Assembly (NCBI RefSeq): GCF_009498295.1
Contig: NZ_CP040813.1
Location: 2,611,001 to 2,675,000 of the forward strand
Length of the DNA: 64,000 nt
Source: Oceanihabitans sp. IOP_32
Lineage (GTDB): Bacteria; Bacteroidota; Bacteroidia; Flavobacteriales; Flavobacteriaceae
Reading direction: 5' to 3'
Below the pieces are notes generated by a model. The model was not told the DNA's origin and made no database searches. It was given only the letters and a program-made list of their open reading frames with translations. The translations under genes and the position numbers were made by a program. Shown in pieces: positions 57,267 through 64,000 of this stretch. Position 1 is the stretch's first letter. Every line of letters starts with the position of its first letter.

Positions 57267-58337
57267 ATGAAAAAAGTACTGATAATTGAAGACAATGATG
57301 ATGTTCGCGAAAACACTGCCGATATTCTTGAGCTTGCAAATTATGCCGTAAATACTGCTCAAAATGGTAAAGCTGGTGTAGAAAAGGCTATAGAACTGCT
57401 TCCTGATGTGATTATTTGCGATATTATGATGCCAGAACTCGATGGTTATGAAGTTTTACAAGAATTAAATAAACATTCGAAAACCGCTAGCATTCCTTTT
57501 ATTTTTTTAACGGCAAAAACAGACAAATCGGACGTGCGAAAAGGGATGAATTTGGGAGCAGACGATTATTTAACCAAACCCTTTACAGAAAACGAATTGT
57601 TAGACGCTTTAAACAGCCGTTTAAAAAAACATGATTTTTTAAAAAGAGAATATTCTCAAACCATAGAGGGGGTTTCTCAGTTTATTGAAGCGGCCTCTAA
57701 TTATTTAAATATAGACCATTTGTCTAAAAAATATGTGCCACAAAAATTTAAAAAAAAGACGATACTTTTTAGAGAGGGAAATACCGCAAATGCCTTATAT
57801 TATATACAAAGTGGTACAGTAAAGACTTATAAAACCACAGAAAAAGGGAAAGAATTTATAACCGGCTTGTTTAGTGCAGGCCATTTTGTGGGGCAATTAT
57901 CATTGTTGTCGGATTACGGAAGTTATATAGAATCTGCGGCAACCCTCGATGATGTCGAACTTTACGAAATACCAAAATCAGATTTTACAAGCCTAATTCA
58001 AACCAATAAAGATGTTGCTAACAAGTTTGTGAGTCTCATTTCTAATACTTTGGTAGATGTGCAAAAACACATGGTGAATGTGGCGTATGCTTCAGTTAGG
58101 CAGCGTGCTGCAAAAGCGCTGTTGGATATTCATAATAAGCGCATTTTGCTCAATAACGAAGCCGTAGGTATAAGCATAACAAGAGAAGATTTTGCTTGTC
58201 TTATTGGTACAGCCACAGAAACTGCTATAAGAATGTTAACCGAATTTAAAGAAGAAGGTTTAATATCTATTGGTAGTGCTAGAAAAATAATAATTGAGGA
58301 TATAGAGACGCTTGAGAATTTGGCTTTATTCGGATAA
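57267..58337 (+). CDS. Response regulator with receiver domain fused to Crp/Fnr domain
   Basis: 356 residues. Receiver domain (1-122) with acidic pocket IIEDNDD, phospho-acceptor Asp52 in ICDIMMPELDGYE, Thr in FLTAKTD and Lys in TKPF. A cyclic-nucleotide-binding-type domain (about 150-270, FREGNTANALYYIQSGTVKTY, AGHFVGQLSLL) and a winged helix-turn-helix (304-333, ITREDFACLIGTATETAIRML) follow. The recognition helix has TETAIR where CRP has RETVGR. No Cys cluster or haem ligand is apparent. The start is ATG 57267 (a GTG one codon earlier is less likely). It is the best candidate to bind the TGACCTAGGTCA operators of the island. Confidence 0.92.
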   Translation: MKKVLIIEDNDDVRENTADILELANYAVNTAQNGKAGVEKAIELLPDVIICDIMMPELDGYEVLQELNKHSKTASIPFIFLTAKTDKSDVRKGMNLGADDYLTKPFTENELLDALNSRLKKHDFLKREYSQTIEGVSQFIEAASNYLNIDHLSKKYVPQKFKKKTILFREGNTANALYYIQSGTVKTYKTTEKGKEFITGLFSAGHFVGQLSLLSDYGSYIESAATLDDVELYEIPKSDFTSLIQTNKDVANKFVSLISNTLVDVQKHMVNVAYASVRQRAAKALLDIHNKRILLNNEAVGISITREDFACLIGTATETAIRMLTEFKEEGLISIGSARKIIIEDIETLENLALFG

Positions 58338-58351
58338 CACTAATTTTTTTT

Positions 58352-59359
58352 ATGACACATATTAAACCTAAAATAATCCGTCAGATTTTTGTGTTATTAT
58401 TAATAATACTCACGGGCAGTTTAATTTTTATCGAAATAAGACCTTACTTAACTGGGGTTTTAGGCGCGCTTACATTTTATATTTTGCTAAGAAATTTAAT
58501 GAAAAAGTTGACGTCTAATTACAAATGGAAACGGTCGTTGGCAGCGATAACGCTATTGCTTGGTTCTTTTGTTATTATACTAATTCCGCTGGGTGGTTTT
58601 GGATTAATTTTAGGAAACAAAATCTCAGACGTCGCTCGCAATAGTGCCAAGGTTATTCATGCTCTTAAAGACCTTATTGAAAATTTAGAAACCAAAATAG
58701 GGGTCGATATTAATGCTCAAATCGACACCCAAGCGGTGACCACTTTTTTATCAGGACGTTTACAAAATGTGGCAGGTAGCACCTTTAATATGTTTATAGC
58801 CATAGGTTTAATGTATTTTATATTATACTTTATGCTTATAAACCGTGAAAAAATAAGACAATCTTTCACAGATTATATTCCAATGAGCGCAAAGAATATA
58901 GACGATATTGGTAGGGAAGTGCAGTCTATGGTCAAATCTAACGCAATAGGTATTCCGTTAGTTGCCTTAGCTCAAGGGATAGTGGCGCTTATCGGATTTA
59001 TAATTTTTAGTATCGAAGACCCCATTTTTTGGTTTGCTATTACAACCATTGGCTCATTAATTCCCTTTGTTGGTATATCGATTGGTATTGTACCTGTTTT
59101 TTTACTCACTTTATCTCAAGGCGACACTTTTCAAGCTTGGGGTATTTTAATTTACGGCACGGCCATAGTTGGCGCTACCGATAATCTTTTAAGGTTATAT
59201 ATACTTAAAAAGATAGATAATGTACATCCGCTAATTACACTTATTGGGGTGCTTGTTGGTGTTCCCTTATTTGGATTTATTGGCGTAATATTCGGGCCTT
59301 TATTAGTTAGTGTTTTTATCGTATTACTTAAAATTTACAAAGCAGAATATGGTAATTAA
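58352..59359 (+). CDS. AI-2E family (PerM-like) membrane protein
   Basis: 335 residues, about seven or eight transmembrane helices, with a soluble segment of about 70 residues between helices 3 and 4 (ISDVARNSAKVIHALKDLIENLETKIGVDINAQ). GIPLVALAQGIVALIGFIIFSIEDPIFWFAITTIGSLIPFVG is the conserved core of the AI-2E/UPF0118 family, which contains PerM-type exporters and Na+/H+ antiporters. The substrate is unknown. It starts 14 bp after the regulator and closes the operon; no terminator is apparent. Confidence 0.9.
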   Translation: MTHIKPKIIRQIFVLLLIILTGSLIFIEIRPYLTGVLGALTFYILLRNLMKKLTSNYKWKRSLAAITLLLGSFVIILIPLGGFGLILGNKISDVARNSAKVIHALKDLIENLETKIGVDINAQIDTQAVTTFLSGRLQNVAGSTFNMFIAIGLMYFILYFMLINREKIRQSFTDYIPMSAKNIDDIGREVQSMVKSNAIGIPLVALAQGIVALIGFIIFSIEDPIFWFAITTIGSLIPFVGISIGIVPVFLLTLSQGDTFQAWGILIYGTAIVGATDNLLRLYILKKIDNVHPLITLIGVLVGVPLFGFIGVIFGPLLVSVFIVLLKIYKAEYGN

Positions 59360-59400
59360 TTTATAAATTATTCGAAGATTATGTCTTTAAGTTTACACTG

Positions 59401-59444
59401 TTATACCAATATAGTTTTGAATTGTCGTTTTGTTAATTTGGTAT
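59401..59444. repeat. Copy of the TATACCAAT interspersed palindrome
   Basis: TTATACCAATATAG ... TTAATTTGGTATG, a 44-bp short form with inverted tips, 41 bp after the AI-2E stop. Confidence 0.7.
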
Positions 59445-59632
59445 GAGATTCCCTTGGGGAGGCCGAACTCATTTTTACTATTTTAGGTGGGCAGAACATA
59501 GAATTTTGGGTTTTAACCCGAAAAGGTTAAAATGAAGTCTACCGAATACTTTAATGACCCTGCCCAAAGAATAGTTGTTTATAAAACCCTCTGTTTAAAT
59601 CAGTAATCTGACATCTATTGGTGCACCGTTAC

Positions 59633-59880
59633 TAATGTTTTTAAATCACTAGTGTCCGATTAAAAATATTATAATGCTGTCCATCCTTTTAAAATTAAGA
59701 ACTTTGCACGTTTTTTAAAATGTCACCTTGCTTATTTGAAATAATTATTAAGATTTAAAGGAACTATTTTGTTAATTTAAAGTACTTCTGTTTATCAGTA
59801 AGTTAGAATCAAGTCTTGGTTCTTATGTCTATTAGCGAAGCGGTCTTATGTCTTTTGTCGGACATTAATGTTTTTAAATT
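59633..59880. repeat. Element with TARTGTCCGA tips, possible IS remnant
   Basis: TAGTGTCCGA at 59650-59659 and TCGGACATTA at 59859-59868 (inverse of TAATGTCCGA) bound 219 bp. The 14-bp direct repeat TAATGTTTTTAAAT flanks it at 59633-59646 and 59867-59880. No transposase frame lies inside. Confidence 0.45.
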
Positions 59881-60037
59881 TTATCTGAATAAAAAATAGA
59901 TCAAATTCAGGGCTTAACTTTTAATAACTACTGTAGTGTATTTTGATTAAAAATGAATTATTAAGAGCTTCTCAATCACAGAACTTGTTGGTTTGTTTTC
60001 GCGAGAATAACAATAGTATTAACAATAATAATACAAA

Positions 60038-60072
60038 AGACCTCTCAGGTTTTTAACACACCTGAGAGGTCT
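60038..60072. repeat. Perfect hairpin AGACCTCTCAGGT
   Basis: 13-bp perfect stem AGACCTCTCAGGT / ACCTGAGAGGTCT with a 9-base loop and no T-run. With the two elements above it is all that was found in the 942-bp gap 59360-60301. Confidence 0.6.
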
Positions 60073-60301
60073 GAGTAATGCTTAAGATTTAAGATGATTA
60101 AAACATGGTGTATGATTTAAAAATTTATGGCAATCTAAAGGTATTGTTTTAAGACTATTTTAGATTTAAACAAAAACCACCAACCTCGTATTTACTTTAA
60201 AGGAAAGCAAAAATCGCTATGGCTTGAACAAAATAACAATTTGAGCTAAACTCCAATAAACGTTTTTTTACATGTGAAAGGGCCAAAATGTAATCTAGAA
60301 A

Positions 60302-60631
60302 CTATTTTTGAAATTGCGCATTTTTCTTTTTGAGATCTTCTAGCTTAGCTTCCAGAGAGGTAATAATATCTTCTGCTTTATAGCTCATGCTAGAAATGGT
60401 CTCATCTAGTTTTTTATCAAAATCCTCTTTTTTTTCGTTTGCAGATCTGGTAAGTTCGTCTTTAGCTTGTTTTAATCTATCAGAAATTTCCTGTGTAGTA
60501 TCTGTTACCGTATGTTTTATTTTATTTCTAGTTTCACTCCCTTTGTTTGGCGCAAATAAAATACCTAGTCCAGATCCAATGGCTGCGCCTGCTAAAAATG
60601 ATACAAATAAATTTCCTTTATTGTTTTCCAT
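60302..60631 (-). CDS. YtxH domain small stress protein
   Basis: 109 residues. An N-terminal glycine-rich transmembrane segment (LFVSFLAGAAIGSGLGILFAPNKGSETR) is the YtxH hallmark; the remainder is a charged amphipathic coil (about 35-105). YtxH proteins are general stress proteins of unknown role. A degenerate operator (O5) and box lie upstream on the minus strand. Confidence 0.9.
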   Translation of the reverse strand: MENNKGNLFVSFLAGAAIGSGLGILFAPNKGSETRNKIKHTVTDTTQEISDRLKQAKDELTRSANEKKEDFDKKLDETISSMSYKAEDIITSLEAKLEDLKKKNAQFQK

Positions 60632-60668
60632 GGTATTAATTATTTAAGTTAAAAATATTTTATTAGCG

Positions 60669-60711
60669 TAAAGATACCGAGAGATTTTACGTTTTAAAAT
60701 GATGTAGATCA
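60669..60711 (-). promoter_or_regulatory. Degenerate operator O5 and -7 box of the YtxH gene
   Basis: TGATGTAGATCA at 60700-60711 (TGAT-N4-ATCA) and minus-strand TATCTTTA at 60669-60676, centres 33 bp apart. One base per half-site departs from the TGAC form. Confidence 0.5.
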
Positions 60712-60760
60712 GTTGGTCTTGGTTTGTTATTTTTTTTATTATGCAAAGTACTTTTATGTT

Positions 60761-60813
60761 TGACCTAGGTCATTTACAATGTTTATGGATTGGATTATCT
60801 TGGATTACATTTG
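60761..60813 (+). promoter_or_regulatory. Operator O6 and -7 box candidates of the gene at 60837
   Basis: Perfect TGACCTAGGTCA at 60761-60772. At 33 bp centre distance lies TATCTTGG (60796-60803); an exact TAnnTTTG match, TACATTTG, lies at 60806-60813, centre distance 43 bp. The ATG is at 60837. Confidence 0.65.
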
Positions 60814-60836
60814 ATTTTTTAATAATTTTTTAAACC

Positions 60837-61331
60837 ATGCCAACCAGTCAAAATACAAAGCGAAAACAAGTTTATCTTAATAGTTTTAAAAGCCTTTCTC
60901 AATTAGAGAGCGCTGTAAAACGTTTAAAAAAAGATTATACCGACGACTTTCAGATTTCAATTCTTGGAAAAGTTGCCCAATTTTGTAACGATAAAAACTT
61001 GGTGGTGTTAAAAGATATCTCTGTTTTAAAGACCTATTGGAAAGATTTGATGGGTACTAAGAAATTTGGAGACTTCTATAGCCCCGAAATAGGATATGTT
61101 TTTATTGTAGGGTCTTTAGTACCCACGTTTCTTCATAAAATAAACGGAAAACCTTTGGCGGCACTTTCTTCTGGATCTTACGGAATTTTTCGGGGCATTG
61201 GCTTATCGGAAACTCAAGCAGCGTCTTATATGGAACTATTAAATACTGGTCATTATTTATTAATTTTAAGAGGATTTGAAGCTACTATACAAGAATTAAA
61301 AAAATACAGTAGTACTATCGAAAATTCTTAA
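60837..61331 (+). CDS. YflT/general stress protein 17M-like protein, divergent
   Basis: 164 residues, soluble. YLNSFKSLSQLESAVKRLKKDYTDDFQISILGKV looks like the N-terminus of YflT-like general stress proteins (sequence element followed by a helix and strand), and GIGLSETQAASYMELLNTGHYLLILRG like their C-terminal half. The middle (VLKTYWKDLMGTKKFGDFYSPEIGYVFIVGSLV) is not recognised. Function unknown; operator O6 upstream makes a stress role likely. The 286-bp spacer to the next gene shows no gene. Confidence 0.55.
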   Translation: MPTSQNTKRKQVYLNSFKSLSQLESAVKRLKKDYTDDFQISILGKVAQFCNDKNLVVLKDISVLKTYWKDLMGTKKFGDFYSPEIGYVFIVGSLVPTFLHKINGKPLAALSSGSYGIFRGIGLSETQAASYMELLNTGHYLLILRGFEATIQELKKYSSTIENS

Positions 61332-61617
61332 TTTTAAACGATTAAACCTGAGGTCTTGATAAAATTAATTTTAAAAAAAATCTTGTAAACAACGGCTTTT
61401 GTGGTCGTGTATTATTTTAGGTTGTCAATTAGCTTATCAAATCTACTATCCAAACCAACACTAAAATCTGTTGTTATAGATTTTTCATTTAAAAACAGGC
61501 TAAAAATGCTTGCAGACTCGCGAATTTTGAGCTTCTTCCATGGTTGTTTTTCAGGGTTTTAATCGTTTTATATCGCGAATGAAAATCCATACCATAAATA
61601 TTGTTGTGATTTCTGCT

Positions 61618-62766
61618 TTATTTTTCAATTATCCATTCAGATTTGATGTTTAAACTGTCATTTGAGATTACCCTAACGATGGCATTGTATGTATATGCAG
61701 ACACCCAATCTTTGCCTCGCATAGGTTGCCAACATTTTTTTGGTTCGAACTTTATTAAAATGTTCTCATTTTCCTTTTTTACAGTATATTCTCCACCAAT
61801 AATGCCCTCAATATTATCGACGCCAAGACTAAATTTACCGTTTACTTCTGTATTATTTTTCATTGCTGATATTAAAGGGAAAGATGGTGAAAAACGGTAG
61901 GTAGATTTATGGTTGTTTGCATTATATGTGATTGATTTTATTTCTTGAAAGCCGGAATTGTCAAAGAGTTCATAGACAATATCATCAGTTTTATGCTCAA
62001 TTTTAAAGTTAGCATTTCGTTCTTCATTCCAAAAAAACGCTAAAGGATTTAATGAGTAAACCACTTTAAAGCACTTTTCACCCTCTACTTTTATTGGAAC
62101 TTTTGTAATCTGCATTGGTTTATCGTCTATCTTAAAATCAATTTCTGTGTTTTCAATAGGAATAAAACCAGCATTACTCAAGAATATAAACGGAAACCTT
62201 TTAACTTCATTCAAGTCGGCACCTATTGTAGCAAGAAATGCATATCGCTTTAAAGTTGTCTGATTTTCTTTTAACTTAATTTTTATGTGTTCGCCTGTTT
62301 TAATCTTAACATCAAAAGTAACAGCTAAGCCTTGTTTAGTATCCTCAAAAGTGAAATCAAAATCTTGAGTCTCTGCTATTACCCAGTCAAAATTGGGTTT
62401 TAAATACTTCTTATCGAGTGTTACATCAGGATTGATGTAGTTTTCAACTTTCCCATTGTGATAAAAGACAACAACAAATGCACCTTTTTTATCTTTTTGA
62501 ACAACCAATTCTACCGTTTTAATTGTTGGGTGGTTATTGATATGAATAAGTATGAGTTTTCCAAAGTCTGTATGTCCAAAATTAAATGGACTAATAAAAA
62601 TCTTTTCTGCATTAGTATCATAAATATCAGACGAGGTTATGCCTTGGTTTAAATACGTATTTGTATCCACAGCACTGGACTCTAATTCAATATTACATCC
62701 TGTAAAGCTTATAATTATAGAAATAAGGATTGGTATTAGTAATTTAGAGTTTTTCATAATCGTCAT
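61618..62766 (-). CDS. Hypothetical lipoprotein
   Basis: 382 residues. Signal peptide with lipobox FTGC, most likely from the second Met (ATG 62757, MKNSKLLIP) though ATG 62766 is also open. The remainder is a beta-rich, Lys-rich secreted region with no motif I recognise; internal similarity was not seen. No operator and no co-transcribed partner. Confidence 0.7.
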   Translation of the reverse strand: MTIMKNSKLLIPILISIIISFTGCNIELESSAVDTNTYLNQGITSSDIYDTNAEKIFISPFNFGHTDFGKLILIHINNHPTIKTVELVVQKDKKGAFVVVFYHNGKVENYINPDVTLDKKYLKPNFDWVIAETQDFDFTFEDTKQGLAVTFDVKIKTGEHIKIKLKENQTTLKRYAFLATIGADLNEVKRFPFIFLSNAGFIPIENTEIDFKIDDKPMQITKVPIKVEGEKCFKVVYSLNPLAFFWNEERNANFKIEHKTDDIVYELFDNSGFQEIKSITYNANNHKSTYRFSPSFPLISAMKNNTEVNGKFSLGVDNIEGIIGGEYTVKKENENILIKFEPKKCWQPMRGKDWVSAYTYNAIVRVISNDSLNIKSEWIIEK

Positions 62767-62835
62767 TAATTAATCATATTCATGATGTTTGTAACTACGG
62801 GGCACAACTACGATTTATATTTTTAAAATAGCTAT

Positions 62836-62872
62836 AAAAAAAGAAACGAGAAGTTTAAACTTCTCGTTTCTT
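62836..62872 (-). terminator. Perfect palindromic terminator
   Basis: AAGAAACGAGAAGTTT / AAACTTCTCGTTTCTT, a 32-bp perfect palindrome; on the minus strand a U-run follows. It faces the predicted transcript from the promoter at 63213-63255. Confidence 0.85.
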
Positions 62873-63207
62873 GAAGCGTTTGTAGCATTTACTGCTTCTT
62901 AATTGTTTGGAGTGAACTATTTCCACACCATATAAAATTAAATTTTAGGTCTATGCTAACCGCTTCATACTAGTTACACTTGTTAAACTGCGAATAACAA
63001 ATGTTTTAAGATAGTCTGGGACGTTATTATGTCCCAGACTAAGGTTGCAAACTATTCTTTTAGTAGGATTAGGGATTACATACACTTATAAAAAGTCAAC
63101 GTAGAAACGCTTAAACCTTATTAAGAATGTTTTGCTATTTAGGGCTGGTGCTTGTTCTCACACCCAGAACCTATGTTTTTTTCAAAGAACACTAGTGTCT
63201 TTATTTA
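62836..63207 (-). ncRNA. Candidate operator-controlled small RNA, about 370 nt
   Basis: A minus-strand transcript from the promoter at 63213-63220 would run through gene-free DNA to the terminator at 62836-62872. No frame longer than a few codons starts in it. It contains a second strong hairpin, TAGTCTGGGAC / GTCCCAGACTA (63012-63041), and a weaker CTGGTG / CACCCAG pairing near 63145-63167. Existence is inferred from promoter plus terminator plus structure; no known RNA family is recognised. The window 62767-63351 holds nothing else. Confidence 0.5.
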
Positions 63208-63212
63208 TAGTG

Positions 63213-63255
63213 CTAACTTACAGTGTTTTATAGTTTTTAGAAATGACCTAGGTCA
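63213..63255 (-). promoter_or_regulatory. Operator O7 and -7 box facing a gene-free region
   Basis: Perfect TGACCTAGGTCA at 63244-63255 and minus-strand TAAGTTAG at 63213-63220, centres 33 bp apart as in the other units. On the plus side the same distance gives AAACAATT, so the promoter points left. Confidence 0.65.
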
Positions 63256-63351
63256 GTTTAAGTACTTTTTTTTACTAAAAACAATTTTTAATATAAATAA
63301 GAGCAAATTTGTCTGATGAAAAGGCTTGTTTCATCCATTTAAAGTCAGAAA

Positions 63352-63801
63352 TTATTTAAAACTATAGTTGTAAAAAAGTCTTTTAAGTTGTTTTGGTAGT
63401 TGACCTATTACGTCTTCCATTTGACCGCTACTTACATAATTGCGCAGCATTTTAAATGTAGAAAATACATCGTCTTCGGCAATTTCGTTAGAGTAAAAAT
63501 CTGCTGAAGCTGTGGTTCCACTAATAGATCTTAGTAGTTCGATAAAATCGTCCATGTTTTTCACTTTTTCCTTTTTTGTTTTTATGGTCCAGCCGTTAAC
63601 ATAAACAGCTTTTAAAAACATAGGAAGTTGTGCGATTAATTGTAGAGACTCTTCCGTGGTTATCATTTCACGTAAACCGTGAAGAACGGTACTTAAAATT
63701 CTGCCAGCTTTGTCGTAATCTCCTGTAAGACGTAATTCTTTAGCGTAGGCTTTCATGAATGTATTTCCTTCTGCTGCGTATTGATTAAAATTTAGAGCCA
63801 T
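63352..63801 (-). CDS. DUF2267 domain protein
   Basis: 149 residues. AGRILSTVLHGLREMITTEESLQLIAQLPMFLKAVYVNGW is the DUF2267 core (AxRxLxAVLxxLRxxLxxxEAxxLxAQLPxLLRxxYxxGW), and the C-terminal part repeats the GQLPKQLKRLFY element. DUF2267 proteins are small helical proteins of unknown function often seen near stress genes. It ends 97 bp from operator O7, but O7 is downstream of it and cannot drive it. Confidence 0.88.
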   Translation of the reverse strand: MALNFNQYAAEGNTFMKAYAKELRLTGDYDKAGRILSTVLHGLREMITTEESLQLIAQLPMFLKAVYVNGWTIKTKKEKVKNMDDFIELLRSISGTTASADFYSNEIAEDDVFSTFKMLRNYVSSGQMEDVIGQLPKQLKRLFYNYSFK

Positions 63802-64000
63802 GGTATATGTTTTTTAAATTAAACGTTTGTTTTAAGTGTTTTTACAAATTATTTTTAATTGGTAAACTGTTTAGAAAAGCAACTGGAAGACGAAACTTCT
63901 AGGGTCTTTATGCATTCAATTACCTGTAATAGATTAACTAACCATAAGTTCTGTAAAACGCGGTTCTAAAGCTAATTAATTGTATTAGACATACTGATTA
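63802..64000. other. Region upstream of the DUF2267 gene
   Basis: 199 bp to the window end with no open frame, palindrome or TGAC-N4-GTCA site. It must contain the DUF2267 promoter, not identified. Confidence 0.4.

Noticed and set aside
60700-60711. Classical FNR box (TTGAT-N4-ATCAA) reading of TGATGTAGATCA
   Set aside because: The outer T and A of the FNR site are absent, and its 33-bp spacing to the box matches the TGACCTAGGTCA family, so it is better read as a degenerate member.
62800-62900. 18-codon minus-strand frame running through the terminator at 62836-62872
   Set aside because: Its codons are made of the hairpin itself; it has no independent support as a peptide.

Overview
The window is chromosome from a low-GC member of the Bacteroidetes, most likely a marine-type Flavobacteriaceae. 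The evidence is a SusC/SusD pair, a Bacteroidetes-type SecA, an S46 dipeptidyl peptidase, a DUF4105/Lnb protein, and repeated promoter boxes of the Bacteroidetes form TAnnTTTG close to start codons. No tRNA, rRNA, CRISPR array or intact transposase gene was seen.

Positions 1-40.9 kb are mostly ordinary chromosome: a truncated M20 peptidase, susC/susD, a NamZ-like protein, pyrG-yidC, a two-domain fasciclin lipoprotein, mnmA, an FMN oxidoreductase, a MATE exporter, a PAP2 phosphatase, DUF2911-meaB, secA, a PduO-type cobalamin adenosyltransferase, a 1.3-kb compound tandem repeat, an ABC-F ATPase, a probable lipoprotein N-acyltransferase, pssA, DUF808, an orphan urease maturation operon (ureEFGD without ureABC), an OFA-type MFS carrier and a DPP7-type peptidase.

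Positions 41.3-63.8 kb form a coherent stress island. It holds Hsp20, a Ca2+-type P-ATPase, a GT4 glycosyltransferase with GH130, a PCMT-like/erythromycin-esterase fusion, a YceI-hydrolase-phosphoribosyltransferase operon, an MscS channel, a very large multi-PAS histidine kinase, a receiver-CRP fusion regulator, an AI-2E family protein, YtxH, a YflT-like protein and a DUF2267 protein. Seven copies of a 12-bp palindrome (TGACCTAGGTCA or close variants) lie in its intergenic regions. On one side of every copy there is a TAnnTTTG-like box whose centre is 33 bp from the palindrome centre. This fixed geometry is the signature of a Crp/Fnr-type activator, and the receiver-CRP regulator encoded in the middle of the island is the obvious candidate.

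Two points make the island unusual. The kinase has a LOV domain with the photoactive cysteine and all four flavin-contacting Asn/Gln residues at exactly phototropin LOV2 spacing, so blue light or flavin redox state may feed into the regulon. One palindrome/promoter unit (63213-63255) faces a 370-bp stretch that has no gene and ends in a perfect intrinsic terminator, which suggests a regulon-controlled small RNA.

Intergenic DNA carries several repeat families: a 44-bp TATACCAAT palindrome in four places (one a 265-bp long form), a GC-rich element at 23.8 kb, a 219-bp element bounded by TARTGTCCGA tips, and the compound tandem array at 24.6-25.9 kb.
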